The notes: generated by a model not told the origin, from the letters alone. 64,000 nt of DNA from Acidobacteriota bacterium (GCA_003224055.1 QHYE01000038.1:38073-102072), one strand, 5' to 3'; counted from the first letter of the stretch, positions 41,101-49,961 are shown. Made by a program: numbers and translations.

Positions 41101-42496
41101 TCTCGGGAATGTAACTCTTCGCGGACGTTCCCGTAGGATCGTTTGTCGGATTCCAGTACGCCGCCCAATTGTTGACTTGATCGAAATCCGTCCCCCCAAC
41201 CGAGACGTTGAACGGAGTGGATGCCAATCCGCTGACCGCTAGGCCCTGTGTGGCTATCGGCTGCGAATTGAAGTTGTCGCAGCCTGCAGTGCCACCATCT
41301 CCAGAGGAGAGCAGGACAGTGATGCCTTGCGCCGCTGCCTGCTCCCATAAGGTGTTGTAAAAGGCGTTTCCCGCACTGCCCAGGTCCTTCTCGCAGGCGC
41401 CGTAGCTCTCGCTCATGACTCCGGCCAAGTTGTGCTCGACGATGTAGAGTGCGGAAAGATCAACCCCAGCTGAGGCCGGCGTCGAGGCTGATAGAACATA
41501 CTTTATCGTTGCTCCGGGCGCGGCCGCGCCCGACCACTCCACATCCAGATCCGCCTCACCTTCCTCGCCAATGGAAGTAATGCCTGGGTCTTCTCCATTC
41601 AAAATCACGTTGGTGGCATCAAAATTGGGCGGCAGTCCGAACATGGTTCGAAACTGCTGCACGTCCTGGACGTTGAGGTTGGTTTCACCGACGATAGCGA
41701 TAGTTTGTCCTGTCCCGTCGTTCCCAGCAGCGATCAATGGCTTGGAGTTGTAAATCGTCGCGAAATCCCCCGGGCCTAAGCCGTAGAAATTCTTGCCATT
41801 AAATGGATTGGGAAACGTAAAGAGTGGCTCGAGGCCCGCTCTGCCAATAGCACGACGGAATTGTCCAAGTACTCTCGCGTGAGACTTCCGAGGAAAATTA
41901 TGCAGCGATACAACACCGGCCACGACCCGGGCGAGCGCTGCCGGAATCTGCGGGTCGCTAGCATTCGCCATGCGTTCTTCGTTGTTCACAACGAAGCCGT
42001 GAATCTGGGTGTGGAATGCGTTCCGCACCTGCGCCACATTGCCCGAGAATTCGATCACCGTGCGGCCGGGTCCGACCTTAATGTCCGTGAAGCCTTGCGA
42101 GGTCAGCCATTGCGTGACGGCCTGGATATCTGCGTCCGCCGGACCAAACTGTTCGCCGAACTGGTCAGGGGTCAACCACGAGTGATAATTCGGCGAGGCT
42201 TTGCTCTGTTGATCATCGAGAAGTTTCCGCAGTGCGGCTTCCTGATCCGGACTTCTCTGAAGAAGTAGCAGCATCCTCTGCAGTGGCTGCGCATCGGCCA
42301 CCGCGCCTTGGTCAAATTCCAGCCTCGCGAGCGGATGGACGTTTCCCGGCAGCACGACTAGATTTCTTTCATCCACTGCCTGCGCGATGCGCGCGGGAAT
42401 GTTCGTCGTTTGTGCCGCGGCACGCCCGAAAGGGAAAGCAAGGATGGCACCAAAGAGCAATACAACGCAGCGCAAGCTTGCCTTTGGGAGTCTCAT
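38198..42496 (-). CDS. S53 sedolisin/kumamolisin-type secreted peptidase with Ig-like repeats
   Basis: 1432 residues. Signal peptide (about 1-29), pro-kumamolisin activation domain (about 40-200), then the S53 catalytic domain with Glu314, Asp318 (EADLDVEW), Asp400 (SSGDGG) and Ser571 (GGTSASAP). The calcium site lies near GYDMTTGLGTVNANN. After it come several Ig-like repeats of the Big_3_5 type, each about 90 residues. Near residue 1290 a hydrophobic helix (LPVSLALTLFFLLLLTAH) and a second (LALACGFCLLLSFFGC), Gly-rich linker and one more Ig-like domain follow. Acid-active peptidases of this family fit an acidophilic soil bacterium. The last Ig-like domain is placed beyond the predicted membrane helices, which is odd. 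Confidence 0.88.
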   Translation of the reverse strand: MRLPKASLRCVVLLFGAILAFPFGRAAAQTTNIPARIAQAVDERNLVVLPGNVHPLARLEFDQGAVADAQPLQRMLLLLQRSPDQEAALRKLLDDQQSKASPNYHSWLTPDQFGEQFGPADADIQAVTQWLTSQGFTDIKVGPGRTVIEFSGNVAQVRNAFHTQIHGFVVNNEERMANASDPQIPAALARVVAGVVSLHNFPRKSHARVLGQFRRAIGRAGLEPLFTFPNPFNGKNFYGLGPGDFATIYNSKPLIAAGNDGTGQTIAIVGETNLNVQDVQQFRTMFGLPPNFDATNVILNGEDPGITSIGEEGEADLDVEWSGAAAPGATIKYVLSASTPASAGVDLSALYIVEHNLAGVMSESYGACEKDLGSAGNAFYNTLWEQAAAQGITVLLSSGDGGTAGCDNFNSQPIATQGLAVSGLASTPFNVSVGGTDFDQVNNWAAYWNPTNDPTGTSAKSYIPEIPWSENCAQIALTGCGASAPNGSVNIVAGSGGASSLYGKPKWQMGVTGVPNDNHRDQPDISLFASPGFDGTGYVYCQSDQTISGARACDLNASNGILDFGIVGGTSASAPAFAGIMALVNQYQAAHGGTNRQGNANYVLYALAKKAGASCTSSATEAAGCVFNDVTKGNSALPTGLPGVGTNSVPCQGGSLNCSVSTTGSRGVLVDPSHTTTEAWTATAGYDMTTGLGTVNANNLATNWGSVSTVPTTTTLTLLPTTGITHGTSENVTVGITVKPTTGTGVAAGDVSLIATPIPPDGITRGLDQFTLANGAVTDAKTQSLPGGTYTVSAHYAGDGTNAPSDSTPIQVTVGKESSQTFIVVPSFDSQGNLLNGNATSVTYGSRYIIRMYVTDKNGVASATGPPTPTCYQENVLTCPSGTVALTDNGALVDTGGGGPGVYNLNDFGYTRNLTPSLLGGVHSLVSTYSGDNSFNASSNTYALTVTPGATRILPPNPPLPPVMATPFNLGVILTMNFFGVMPSCNFTFYDGTTALQGTPNCDWQANGPFLYVSLPVSQTTVGTHTYTAKFNGDSNYAPSTSAPMTTKVFYGTTTTLSADSTNVQYGTGITLTAVVDSTVSQGPPIGQSVTFSFNNNPVAGTVTYTPFTDPSGNIALRATLTTVPQSSGFYTANFAGDTNYFQSGALLDVNVSIPDFSLAANLPTLSITAGNSATATITVTPLSNSSSPVTLSCPANGGTPFGVTCSFSPATVNLSNGNAATSTLTISTLPPSSSTTTSSAPVNLPRFYSPPRIIWPLPVSLALTLFFLLLLTAHRCRNRFVTSLALACGFCLLLSFFGCGGGSAGGGGGGGPTPSSITFSVSTVKVPFGTALTLTANVTSSKTPGGTVTFFVDAPGGYANNAVVNGVAQIQINYLTVGTHVFKAQYTGDANTLGSQTAGSLNVVVTGQTGVTVFGNTGGLSHLIGINFNLQ

Positions 42497-43108
42497 CGTT
42501 CGGCCCACGCAACCGATTCAAGAAGAACTTCTGTAGAACCCCGGGGACGCCGTAGAGACTAGTTACCATTAGCTAGAAGCGATAGCAAATAAATACCGCA
42601 ATAGGCACTAGGGTAAAAACCTTGATCCGCGGACAAATCGTTTCCTGGCGGGCGCACGCACCGCTCATCCCGCTTTCCATGCCGTTCAATCCTCAATTCT
42701 TCCCATTCTCTGCTTAACTCTTAACCAGTTGGTGCCCGCATGCTATCCTTCCACGTGTTTGCCAATCAAAATCCTCTCCCCCGATTCACTGTTCACACCC
42801 GGGCCGCTGTTTCCCCATTCGCCCGCCCCCTATCTCTGTAAGTCCTTTGTTTGCCACTCATACGAGTCGCTCGCAAACCACTGAAAACTCAAGCGCTTTA
42901 AGTCCTTTACTTGCCACTCATACAGACTTCGTGCCTGTAACTCCTGTATTTGCCACTCATACGAAACAACCGGGGTGTATACCAACAATTCCCATTCTGG
43001 AACGGTGAGGGGGGGGCCTGCCGTCCAAATCCTAAAGTATGCTTTGAGTCTGGGGCTCACTCTGCGGAAAGGAACAACTTGCCCGACGACCAGGGGCAAC
43101 GCGAAAAA
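42497..43108. other. Intergenic region with triple repeat
   Basis: No certain gene. A triple 28-base repeat lies at 42838-42964. A possible small minus-strand frame of 89 codons (42830-43099) crosses it and encodes SYEWQ-KDL-type peptide repeats. It lacks a ribosome binding site I can see. Confidence 0.4.
42838..42964. repeat. Three-copy direct repeat (28 bp units)
   Basis: Units at 42838-42865, 42898-42925 and 42937-42964 share the exact core TTGCCACTCATAC; the GTAAGTCCTTTGT-like part before it varies. Starts are 60 and 39 bases apart, both multiples of three, and on the minus strand each unit reads as YEWQ plus KDL or QEL. So it behaves like a coding repeat rather than a CRISPR. Confidence 0.7.
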
Positions 43109-43777
43109 CTACGACTGGTCGATCAATCGGTGGTGGATGGCGTACAGCGCGAGTTCAAGGCGGTCGGAGACGCCGAGCTTGTCGAAAATATTGTGGAGAT
43201 GATTCTTGACGGTTTGCTCGGAGATGAAAAGTTTTTCGCCGATTTCTTTGTTGCGGAATCCCTGCGCGACGAGCTGCACAATTTCTTTTTCGCGGTCGCT
43301 GAGCAAAGGCTTTTCGCGGCGCGGCCCGGACTCCGCGGACTTCGAAAACGCTTTCATGACCTCCGCGGTCATGCGATTGTCGAGCCAGATTTCTCCGGCG
43401 TGCACGCGATGAATACTCTTCACCAGCAAATCGGTAGCGGATTGCTTCAGCACCACGCCGCGCGCACCGAGCCGCATCGCGCGAACCACGTCGCGATCAT
43501 CTTCAGCCGCGGTCAGAACCACGACGCGCGTCGGCAGCGTATCGAAATTGACTTCCTCGAGCACCGCGAGCCCGTCTTTATCCGGCATGCGCAAATCGAG
43601 GAGCAAAATATCGGGCTTGAGCTTGGCGAGCATCTTGATGCACTCCGCCCCGTTTTGCGCTTCGCCGACGATGGTGATGTCTTCGTCGGAATCGAGAAGT
43701 TTCCGGAGCCCATCGCGAAAGATCGCGTGGTCGTCGGCTAGTAGTACCCGTATCTGCTGTTTCGTCGTTTTGGCCAT
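43109..43777 (-). CDS. NarL/FixJ-family response regulator
   Basis: 222 residues. Receiver domain (1-125) with Asp16/Asp17 in LLADDH, the phosphorylated Asp61 in LLLDLRMPD and a Thr in VVLTAAED. A LuxR-type helix-turn-helix (about 155-215, LSDREKEIVQLVAQGFRNKEIGE, TVKNHLHNIFDKLGV) binds DNA. It is the evident partner of the sensor kinase next to it, whose gene lies just upstream on the same strand, separated by the double repeat at 43781-43853. Target genes are unknown. Confidence 0.93.
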   Translation of the reverse strand: MAKTTKQQIRVLLADDHAIFRDGLRKLLDSDEDITIVGEAQNGAECIKMLAKLKPDILLLDLRMPDKDGLAVLEEVNFDTLPTRVVVLTAAEDDRDVVRAMRLGARGVVLKQSATDLLVKSIHRVHAGEIWLDNRMTAEVMKAFSKSAESGPRREKPLLSDREKEIVQLVAQGFRNKEIGEKLFISEQTVKNHLHNIFDKLGVSDRLELALYAIHHRLIDQS

Positions 43778-43780
43778 TTT

Positions 43781-43853
43781 TATGTCAGGGTTTGTAAGTG
43801 CAAACCCTGAAACTCGTTATGTCGGGGTTTGTAAGACAAACCCTGAAACCCGT
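43781..43853. repeat. Two tandem copies of a palindromic unit
   Basis: Each unit of 36-37 bases carries a CAGGGTTTG (or CGGGGTTTG) arm, a short loop and a CAAACCCTG arm: palindromes 43786-43809 and 43823-43845. The copies are 43781-43817 and 43818-43853. They fill the gap between sensor kinase and response regulator and may set the amount of regulator made from the shared transcript. Confidence 0.7.
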
Positions 43854-45523
43854 CAACCGAGCGGGACTTCGATTGTCAGACGCGCTCCATGCCCCGGGTT
43901 CGACTCCACCGTCAGAACCCCGCCCACGGTTCGCGTGCGCTCCTTGATGGAAATGGGACCCAGCCGGAGACGATCCAACTCATCTGCGGTGAACCTGCCG
44001 GCAAAACTGAACCCTTCACCGTTGTCGTCTACTACGAGTACTAGGCGGCTATCGTCCTGCGACAGTTTTACCACGACATGGGAAGCCTTCGCATGCTTTT
44101 TTATGTTGTTAAGTGCTTCACGGTAAATCTGGAAGATCTCGCGGCAGACGCGGTCGGGAGCGCGCAACTGCGCCGAATCGATAAGCAAATCCAGCGCAAT
44201 CGTCGATTCGTTCCGATAACGCTCGGCAAAACCGCGCATCAAGTCCACCAAATCGGCGCTCTGGACGCGCAGAGGACGCAGATCGGTGACGATCTGGCGA
44301 AGCTCGGCCCCCTCGTTCTTGACGGTTTGCTGAAGGGTCGTTAACCCCGCAACCGCCTGTTCCGGGGTGGCGGGGACGCGCCGGCGGAGGACGTCCAGTT
44401 GGATCTCGATGCTGAGGAGGGTCTGGAGAATGCCGTCGTGGAGGTCGCGCGCAATGCGGCTGCGCTCGGCCTCGATGGCACGTGCGCGTAAGTGCCTGAA
44501 AAGAAAGATGTTCTCGAGAGCCGGTCCGATGTGCATAGCAATGCGTTCAAGCCAGGCTAGGTCCTCTTTTTGGAATGGCTTGCGCCCGTTTATCAGGAAC
44601 AGCCGGCCCGTCGCCTGCCCCCCCTGTTCGAACGCGACAGTCATAAATGAGCGCACCTTGAACTCTTGCTGGGCTGGGCCGGGCAGCCGGGGGAGCGACT
44701 TGAGCGGGCGGGCGTCCCGACGGTCCCAGCCGAAGCCGGAACCCTGGCCAACGAGCGAATTCCAGCAAATGGTGGCGTCCAAATCGTCCAGCAGAAAACC
44801 GTCCGTCCGGGAAAGAGGCATGCTCTCCGGGACAAGCCGCTCGCTCTCGCCGGATTTTAGCCGCCAGAGAAAAATGCGTTCGAGATCCGTGTCGCGGTAA
44901 AGCAACAGACCCTCTTCCGCGCCGAAACTGATGGCGAGTTCATCGAGAAAAAGACGGAGCGATTCCGCGAGGCCCTGATCCACCTGCATCGTGGAGCTGA
45001 TGCGCGAAAAAAAATCAATCTGTGCGGCGAAGCGGCGGTTGATGTCGCCCAGAAACGCCAGACCCGCTCCGCCGGCGAAGGTGCCCACGGTGATGCCGAG
45101 CCAGGCGAATACCTGCATCCAGTGAATTCCACCTTTGACGGCGGTAAGCAGCACCAGAACGAGTGAAAGCGCGCCCGCAAGCGGCATGGTGAGACTGAAA
45201 CCCCAGCGGATGCCCGCGGCGTAACACAGAAACATGTACGGAAACCAGACAGGAACAGTCGACGGACTGAGGTACATCAAAAAGCCAAGTGCGAGGAGAT
45301 CGAAGGCCAGAGGCAGATGCCAACCGCGTTTGCGGAGCAGGCGCTCGAGCTGCGTAACGACTAGCGCAACGATCAGGTAAGCGATGAGAAAAGAGACGGC
45401 GCGATGCGTCTCCTTGGGAGGACGCTGCTCGAGCATGGCCAGGAGCGCAAGCAAGACGAAAATGGGGCGCGCATAAACGATCTGCCGTTCGAAATGGTGC
45501 CGATCCGTTTGATGGGGGCTCAT
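43853..45523 (-). CDS. Sensor histidine kinase (GAF plus HisKA_3/NarX type)
   Basis: 556 residues. Four to five membrane helices in residues 18-160, then a GAF-like sensor domain (about 175-345), and the HisKA_3 dimerisation helix with phosphorylated His362 in ARDLHDGILQTL. The ATPase shows NNIKKHAKASHV, the D-x-G box VDDNGEGF and the C-terminal GHGARLTI. This is the family that pairs with NarL-type regulators, as the next gene shows. The signal is unknown. Confidence 0.92.
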   Translation of the reverse strand: MSPHQTDRHHFERQIVYARPIFVLLALLAMLEQRPPKETHRAVSFLIAYLIVALVVTQLERLLRKRGWHLPLAFDLLALGFLMYLSPSTVPVWFPYMFLCYAAGIRWGFSLTMPLAGALSLVLVLLTAVKGGIHWMQVFAWLGITVGTFAGGAGLAFLGDINRRFAAQIDFFSRISSTMQVDQGLAESLRLFLDELAISFGAEEGLLLYRDTDLERIFLWRLKSGESERLVPESMPLSRTDGFLLDDLDATICWNSLVGQGSGFGWDRRDARPLKSLPRLPGPAQQEFKVRSFMTVAFEQGGQATGRLFLINGRKPFQKEDLAWLERIAMHIGPALENIFLFRHLRARAIEAERSRIARDLHDGILQTLLSIEIQLDVLRRRVPATPEQAVAGLTTLQQTVKNEGAELRQIVTDLRPLRVQSADLVDLMRGFAERYRNESTIALDLLIDSAQLRAPDRVCREIFQIYREALNNIKKHAKASHVVVKLSQDDSRLVLVVDDNGEGFSFAGRFTADELDRLRLGPISIKERTRTVGGVLTVESNPGHGARLTIEVPLG

Positions 45524-45708
45524 GCGCGGGGACGCAATTCCTGAGAGTTAGTCTAGCAAGGCAGGGGAACTGTGGAGCCGTGCGTTAAAGCCGAGGTTTC
45601 CAGCTTGCAACGGGCGGAGCGCAGGGGGAAAGCATAATCTTTGAGAAACGCAGGAGCTCTCGCAGGAATTTGGCTTACCGGGGGAAATAATCTTCAAGGA
45701 CGGAATTT

Positions 45709-46662
45709 TCACGCGCGCATGGCAAGTTTTGCGTTGCTTTCGAACCAGCGAATCGTCTCGCGCAGTCCATCGCGCAAAGTAGTTTTCGCGCGCCAGCCAA
45801 ATTCAGCAAGCGCGCGCGAGGTATCCAGGCAGCGGCGCGGCTGGCCGTCGGGCTTCGCGACGTCCCAGCGAATGGCGCCTTGGTACCCAACCAGCGAACG
45901 GATTTGTTCCAGCAGGTGACGAATGCTGATCTCCTCGCCGGAACCGAGATTCACGAGATCGGGTTTCGCGTATTTCTCCGCGGCCAGGACGATGGCTTCT
46001 GCAGCATCCTCGACGTAGAGAAATTCCCGCGTGGCGCTTCCCGTTCCCCAGGCAAGCACTTCGGCGGCGCGCAACTGCTTCGCTTCCCAGCATTTGCGGA
46101 TCAGCGCGGGAATGACATGGGAAGTTTCCAGGTCGAAATTATCGCGGGGGCCGTAAAGATTCACGGGCGTGAGGTAGATGCCGTTCATCCCGTACTGCTG
46201 CCGGTAGGCCAGCAACTGCACGAGCAGCATTTTTTTCGCGAGGCCGTACGGCGCGTTGGTTTCTTCCGGATAGCCGTCCCAGAAATTCTCTTCTCGAAAC
46301 GGCACGGGCGTGAATTTGGGATAGGAGCAGATCGTGCCAGCACAAACAAACTTTTCAATTCCTACGATACGCGCAGCCTCGATGGTGTGCAGTCCCATCG
46401 CTGCATTTTCGTAGAAAAAGCGTCCGGGATTGGCGCGGTTGGCGCCGATGCCGCCGACAACTGCTGCCAGATGAATGAAAATGTCCGGACGCGCCTCCTT
46501 GAAAAGCCGCAGCGCTTCCGGCTTTTCGCGCAGGTCGTATTCACTGCCGCGCGGAATCGTAATTTCCCGGCATCCGGCGGCGCGCAGCTTCTCCACCACG
46601 AACGATCCCAGGAAGCCGCTGCCGCCGCTCACAACGACGCGCTTGCTATTCCAAAAGCTCAT
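45709..46662 (-). CDS. fcl: GDP-L-fucose synthase (GDP-4-keto-6-deoxymannose epimerase/reductase)
   Basis: 317 residues, an extended SDR. Cofactor loop [15 protein letters not shown], catalytic Ser in AGTICSYPK and Tyr-x3-Lys in YGLAKK. It does 3,5-epimerisation then NADPH reduction to GDP-L-fucose. Its substrate is made by the Gmd gene just upstream, 12 bases away, and the two clearly form an operon. GDP-fucose is used for surface polysaccharide or glycoprotein; a matching glycosyltransferase is not adjacent. Confidence 0.92.
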   Translation of the reverse strand: MSFWNSKRVVVSGGSGFLGSFVVEKLRAAGCREITIPRGSEYDLREKPEALRLFKEARPDIFIHLAAVVGGIGANRANPGRFFYENAAMGLHTIEAARIVGIEKFVCAGTICSYPKFTPVPFREENFWDGYPEETNAPYGLAKKMLLVQLLAYRQQYGMNGIYLTPVNLYGPRDNFDLETSHVIPALIRKCWEAKQLRAAEVLAWGTGSATREFLYVEDAAEAIVLAAEKYAKPDLVNLGSGEEISIRHLLEQIRSLVGYQGAIRWDVAKPDGQPRRCLDTSRALAEFGWRAKTTLRDGLRETIRWFESNAKLAMRA

Positions 46663-46674
46663 TCTGTCCCTTTG

Positions 46675-47763
46675 CTATTGCGAAGCCTGACCGCTAACGG
46701 CCTGCACCATGCGCGTCACGGAATTTTGCCAGCGGTTCCAGTGGCCGATTTTCTTTTCCAGAATTGCCTTGCCATCTCCGCGTGGCGTGAGTCCCGCCGC
46801 TTCGACGTCCGCATCCACCATGATGGCCACCAGATCGCGGAACCCGATCTTCGATTGCCAGCTAAGTTTCGTGCGGGCTTTGCTCGCATCGGCGATGAGC
46901 ACGTCCACTTCCAGAGGCCGCAGGTATCGTTCGGACATCTTGACGTGCTTCTGCCAATCCAAGCCTGCATAGGCGAACGAGGCTTCGACAAATTCGCGCA
47001 CCGAATGCGTTTCGCCGGTGCCAATGACGAAATCATCGGCGGCATCCAGCTGCAGGATCTGCCACATGGCTTCCACGTATTCGGGTGCATAGCCCCAGTC
47101 GCGCCGCGCGTCCAGATTGCCGAGATACAGCGTATCTTGCCGGCCGGCAAGAATCGCGGCAACACCGCGAGTAATCTTGCGCGTCACGAAAGTTTCGCCG
47201 CGCCGCGGGCTCTCGTGATTGAACAAAATGCCGTTGGCGGCGTAGAGATGATAGCCCTGGCGGTAAATCCGCGTCATCCAGTGCGCGTAGACTTTTGCGG
47301 CGGCGTAGGGGCTGCGCGGCTGAAACGCCGTCGTTTCGCTTTGCGGCGGAGGAGCGGAGCCAAACATTTCCGAACTCGATGCCTGGTAAAAACGGGTCTT
47401 TGCGCCGCTGCGGCGAATCGCTTCGAGAAGCCGCATCGTGCCGAGGCCGGTGACGTCGCCGGTGTATTCGGGAATATCGAAGCTGACTTTGACGTGACTC
47501 TGCGCCGCGAGATGATAAAGTTCGTCCGGTGCAAGACTGTAAATCAAATTCAGGATCCATTCCGTGCTGGCCAAGTCGCCGTGATGGAGGAACAGTTTCG
47601 TTCCCGGCTGATTGGAATCCTGATAAATGTGATCGATGCGCGAAGTATTGAAGGTGCTGGCGCGGCGGATGATTCCGTGGACCTCGTAGCCTTTCGAAAG
47701 CAGCAACTCGGCAAGGTAGGAGCCATCTTGTCCGGTGATGCCGGTGATGAGCGCGCGTTTCAT
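46675..47763 (-). CDS. gmd: GDP-mannose 4,6-dehydratase
   Basis: 362 residues. The first step from GDP-mannose to GDP-4-keto-6-deoxymannose. [14 protein letters not shown] is the NADP-binding loop, YxxxK appears as SPYAAAKVY, and the substrate-binding [11 protein letters not shown] follows. ATG at 47763 gives the standard [14 protein letters not shown] start; 67 residues of open frame above it do not belong. fcl follows 12 bases downstream. Confidence 0.95.
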   Translation of the reverse strand: MKRALITGITGQDGSYLAELLLSKGYEVHGIIRRASTFNTSRIDHIYQDSNQPGTKLFLHHGDLASTEWILNLIYSLAPDELYHLAAQSHVKVSFDIPEYTGDVTGLGTMRLLEAIRRSGAKTRFYQASSSEMFGSAPPPQSETTAFQPRSPYAAAKVYAHWMTRIYRQGYHLYAANGILFNHESPRRGETFVTRKITRGVAAILAGRQDTLYLGNLDARRDWGYAPEYVEAMWQILQLDAADDFVIGTGETHSVREFVEASFAYAGLDWQKHVKMSERYLRPLEVDVLIADASKARTKLSWQSKIGFRDLVAIMVDADVEAAGLTPRGDGKAILEKKIGHWNRWQNSVTRMVQAVSGQASQ

Positions 47764-47953
47764 GTGATCGGTCCTTTGCAAATCGCGCAAGGCGATTCGC
47801 TGGTGCGGAGCTCGGGTCCTGCGCCGCAAGTTCAACGAAGGATTTATATAGATGATAATACGGCAGGATCGGCTCGGAATGGAAAAGGAACGGAGGAACG
47901 ACAAGAGAGCTGGCGCGGCTGGCGCCCGCGTCGAGGAGGCTGACCGGACCACC

Positions 47954-47983
47954 TTCCGCCGCACCGCCGCAGCATGGTAAACT
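47954..47983 (+). promoter_or_regulatory. Possible tRNA-His promoter
   Basis: TTCCGC (47954-47959), 18-base spacer, TAAACT (47978-47983), 11 bases before the tRNA. The -35 box is poor, so this is a weak call. Confidence 0.25.
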
Positions 47984-47993
47984 CGACCGGAGT

Positions 47994-48070
47994 GGTGGGA
48001 GTAGCTCAGCTGGTAGAGCGTCGGTCTGTGGCACCGAATGTCGCGGGTTCAAGCCCCGTCTCCCACCCCA
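47994..48070 (+). tRNA. tRNA-His (GTG)
   Basis: Full cloverleaf: acceptor stem GTGGGAG/CTCCCAC (47995-48001 with 48060-48066), D arm AGCTC, anticodon arm TCGGT/ACCGA with anticodon GTG, T arm with GGGTTCAAGCCCC. The extra G-1 (47994) faces the discriminator C73 (48067), the mark of tRNA-His. CCA (48068-48070) is encoded. hisS is also in this window but far away. Confidence 0.95.
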
Positions 48071-48165
48071 ACTTGCTTTGAACTACTACGCGACGCTTCA
48101 TTCCTTGTTGCGTCCCTTACCCTGCCTTTCGAGTTCCCTTTGATTGAACTGAGGAGACGCACGAT

Positions 48166-48663
48166 ATGAGTCTTTATTGGATAGACCGAGAGGGGGTTCG
48201 CCTCGGAATCATGCCACGACCGCGAGGGCATGACTGGCTTTCCGATGATCTACGCATGCGCCGGCGAGCTGGCGTGGATGTAATCGTGTCTGCCCTGACT
48301 GCTCTCGAACCTGAAGAACTGGGTCTCGCTGAGGAAGCTCAGGAATGCGCTCAGAACGGCTTGCTCTTCATCTCATTCCCAATCGTAGATCGCTCGGTCC
48401 CCACGTCTCATGTGGACTTTGGCGCTCTGGTCAACCAATTATTGGAATACTCAAGAAAGGGCAAAGCCATCGCTGTCCATTGCCGGGCGGGAATCGGACG
48501 CTCGTCGATGATTGCCGCTTGCGTACTTATTCGGAATAGTCTTTCTGTAGAATCCGCTTTCCAAGCCATAGAGGAATCTAGGGGCTGCCCCGTACCAGAC
48601 ACACCGGAACAGCGGCGATGGGTCGAACGGTTCTCAGTTTCCACGGAACGCCGGATGCAGTGA
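48166..48663 (+). CDS. Dual-specificity-type protein phosphatase
   Basis: 165 residues. The PTP signature HC-x5-R is seen as HCRAGIGRSS (Cys106, Arg112) and Asp75 in FPIVDRSV is the likely general acid. The N-terminal part (LYWIDREGVRLGIMPRPRG, DDLRMRRRAGVDVIVSAL) is a short SCP/cyclin-like version of the DSP fold. It would remove phosphate from Tyr, Ser/Thr or a lipid. ATG at 48166 has TGAGGAG 9-13 bases upstream. It follows tRNA-His, but no other gene suggests its partner kinase. Confidence 0.82.
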   Translation: MSLYWIDREGVRLGIMPRPRGHDWLSDDLRMRRRAGVDVIVSALTALEPEELGLAEEAQECAQNGLLFISFPIVDRSVPTSHVDFGALVNQLLEYSRKGKAIAVHCRAGIGRSSMIAACVLIRNSLSVESAFQAIEESRGCPVPDTPEQRRWVERFSVSTERRMQ

Positions 48664-48794
48664 CTGCTCAAAGAGTTTCAACAGAAAGGGGGTTTGAAAG
48701 CCAGCGCGCTGGGTGGCCCTTGCCAGACGACCCGTGTATTCGCAACGCGATTCCAGATAGCGCCACCCTCAAACGCGCATCGATTGGGGCCGCA

Positions 48795-49163
48795 TCATTC
48801 GATTCCGCACACGGCGCGCGCATTTGCCACGAGTGTTGTCAGATCATCTAGTTTGGAGAAGACGGCAGCTATTCCAAAGGATTGAGCACTTTTCTCTATG
48901 TCCGCACTAGAATCAGCCGCTAGCATAAAGACCTGCAGTTCAGGCCCGACTGCTCTAAGCTTTAGAGCCAATTCAAATCCGCTGGCGTCTGGCAATGAGA
49001 AGTCCAAGACGGCCAGTTCGGGCAATAGCCGCTTTGCCATATCGAGGGCTTCGGCCCCATTTGCGGCCTCCACGCAAGGGTTGAAGCCGCCGCCACGCTC
49101 GAAAAGCGTGCGTAGCTGTCTCCGGAAAGCGTCATCGCCATCCACAATGAGCACCGTAGGCAT
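48795..49163 (-). CDS. Single-domain response regulator receiver
   Basis: 122 residues of CheY-like receiver. Acidic pocket DGDD (8-11), phosphorylated Asp54 in AVLDFSLPD, a Thr/Ser position replaced by Ala in LAADSS, and a Lys in FSKLDD. No output domain, so it is a phosphorelay stand-in or protein-binding regulator. ATG at 49163 has GGGGAG four bases ahead; an upstream frame (to 49265) adds 34 unlikely residues. No kinase is adjacent. Confidence 0.85.
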   Translation of the reverse strand: MPTVLIVDGDDAFRRQLRTLFERGGGFNPCVEAANGAEALDMAKRLLPELAVLDFSLPDASGFELALKLRAVGPELQVFMLAADSSADIEKSAQSFGIAAVFSKLDDLTTLVANARAVCGIE

Positions 49164-49300
49164 GCTTCTCCCCGTTCTGGAAAAATCCGTCAGGAGAAGT
49201 TCACCGAGCGAATCCTTTCTGAGTACATACATGCTGATGCTTGCGAGCCTGGTCTTTCCGTCCACGCCGCTTCCCCACAGATAAACGTTCGTTGGGCGGT

Positions 49301-49657
49301 CTAGTTTCCATGCGCTTCCGGTCGCAGCGCTTTACCGCAATGTGAACAGCAGGGAACTTTGCTTTGCCAAACGACCTTCAGAGGTTGCACACAGAATGGA
49401 CAACGGCCCGACCATTTGTGATTACATTCCGGACATGCGCTGAGAATAAGGTCCGAGCGGCGCAAGAGTTTGTTGCCTTCCCGAAGAGAGACGAGAAATA
49501 GGCAATTCCTGTTTGTGCAGATCAAGAATTCTTCCAAGCGGACAACCCCCTTACGAGCGGACAATCTTCGTACGGCGAGAGGAGAGGAGAATGACCCGAA
49601 CTTTGTTGTCCGGCCCCGGACCCTTGATTTTCTTCCAGACATAAGGTGCAATCCCAT
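49301..49657 (-). CDS. Zinc-ribbon protein of unknown function
   Basis: Up to 118 residues; real start uncertain. From about residue 41, EEFLICTNRNC, CPECNHKWSG, CPFC and CCSHCGKAL give four pairs of Cys, so it probably has two zinc ribbons. The first 40 residues look like a read-through extension; a TTG near codon 41 with AAGGGGG ahead is an alternative. I do not recognise the family. It follows nothing obvious on its strand, facing the HAD gene head to head. Confidence 0.5.
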   Translation of the reverse strand: MGLHLMSGRKSRVRGRTTKFGSFSSPLAVRRLSARKGVVRLEEFLICTNRNCLFLVSLREGNKLLRRSDLILSACPECNHKWSGRCPFCVQPLKVVWQSKVPCCSHCGKALRPEAHGN

Positions 49658-49961
49658 CAGACCTGTTCAGACCGGGCAAGCGGAGGCATCGACAGCGCCG
49701 GTAGTTGTTCGGATCGCCCACCTTTGAGGCCCCGGCACGGACATCACTTTATGGAGCGTGGGTTGTTTAGGCGCAATCCCGAGAACTACGTACCAGCAGT
49801 TACGTAATGACCACTGAACTCATTCACTCCCCAATCCGCCACGAGATCTTCTCGCCCCCCGGCGCCTCCGATTAGCTCACTAACCACGCGAGCTTGGCTG
49901 CCTTCGTTTGAAACTGGGTAGTTTTCGCAACACGTTCGGCCGTTCCGATTATTATGGAGAG
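49658..49961. other. Intergenic region upstream of the HAD phosphatase gene
   Basis: A 304-base stretch between head-to-head genes. No coding frame or hairpin is convincing. It must contain the promoters of both neighbours; I see no near-consensus box. Confidence 0.4.

Noticed and set aside
42838..42964. Possible CRISPR array
   Set aside because: Units are imperfect, gaps are 32 and 11 bases, and only three copies exist; multiples of three point to a coding repeat. No cas genes nearby.
47994..48070. Phage or island attachment at tRNA-His
   Set aside because: No integrase gene and no repeated 3' tRNA end found in this window.
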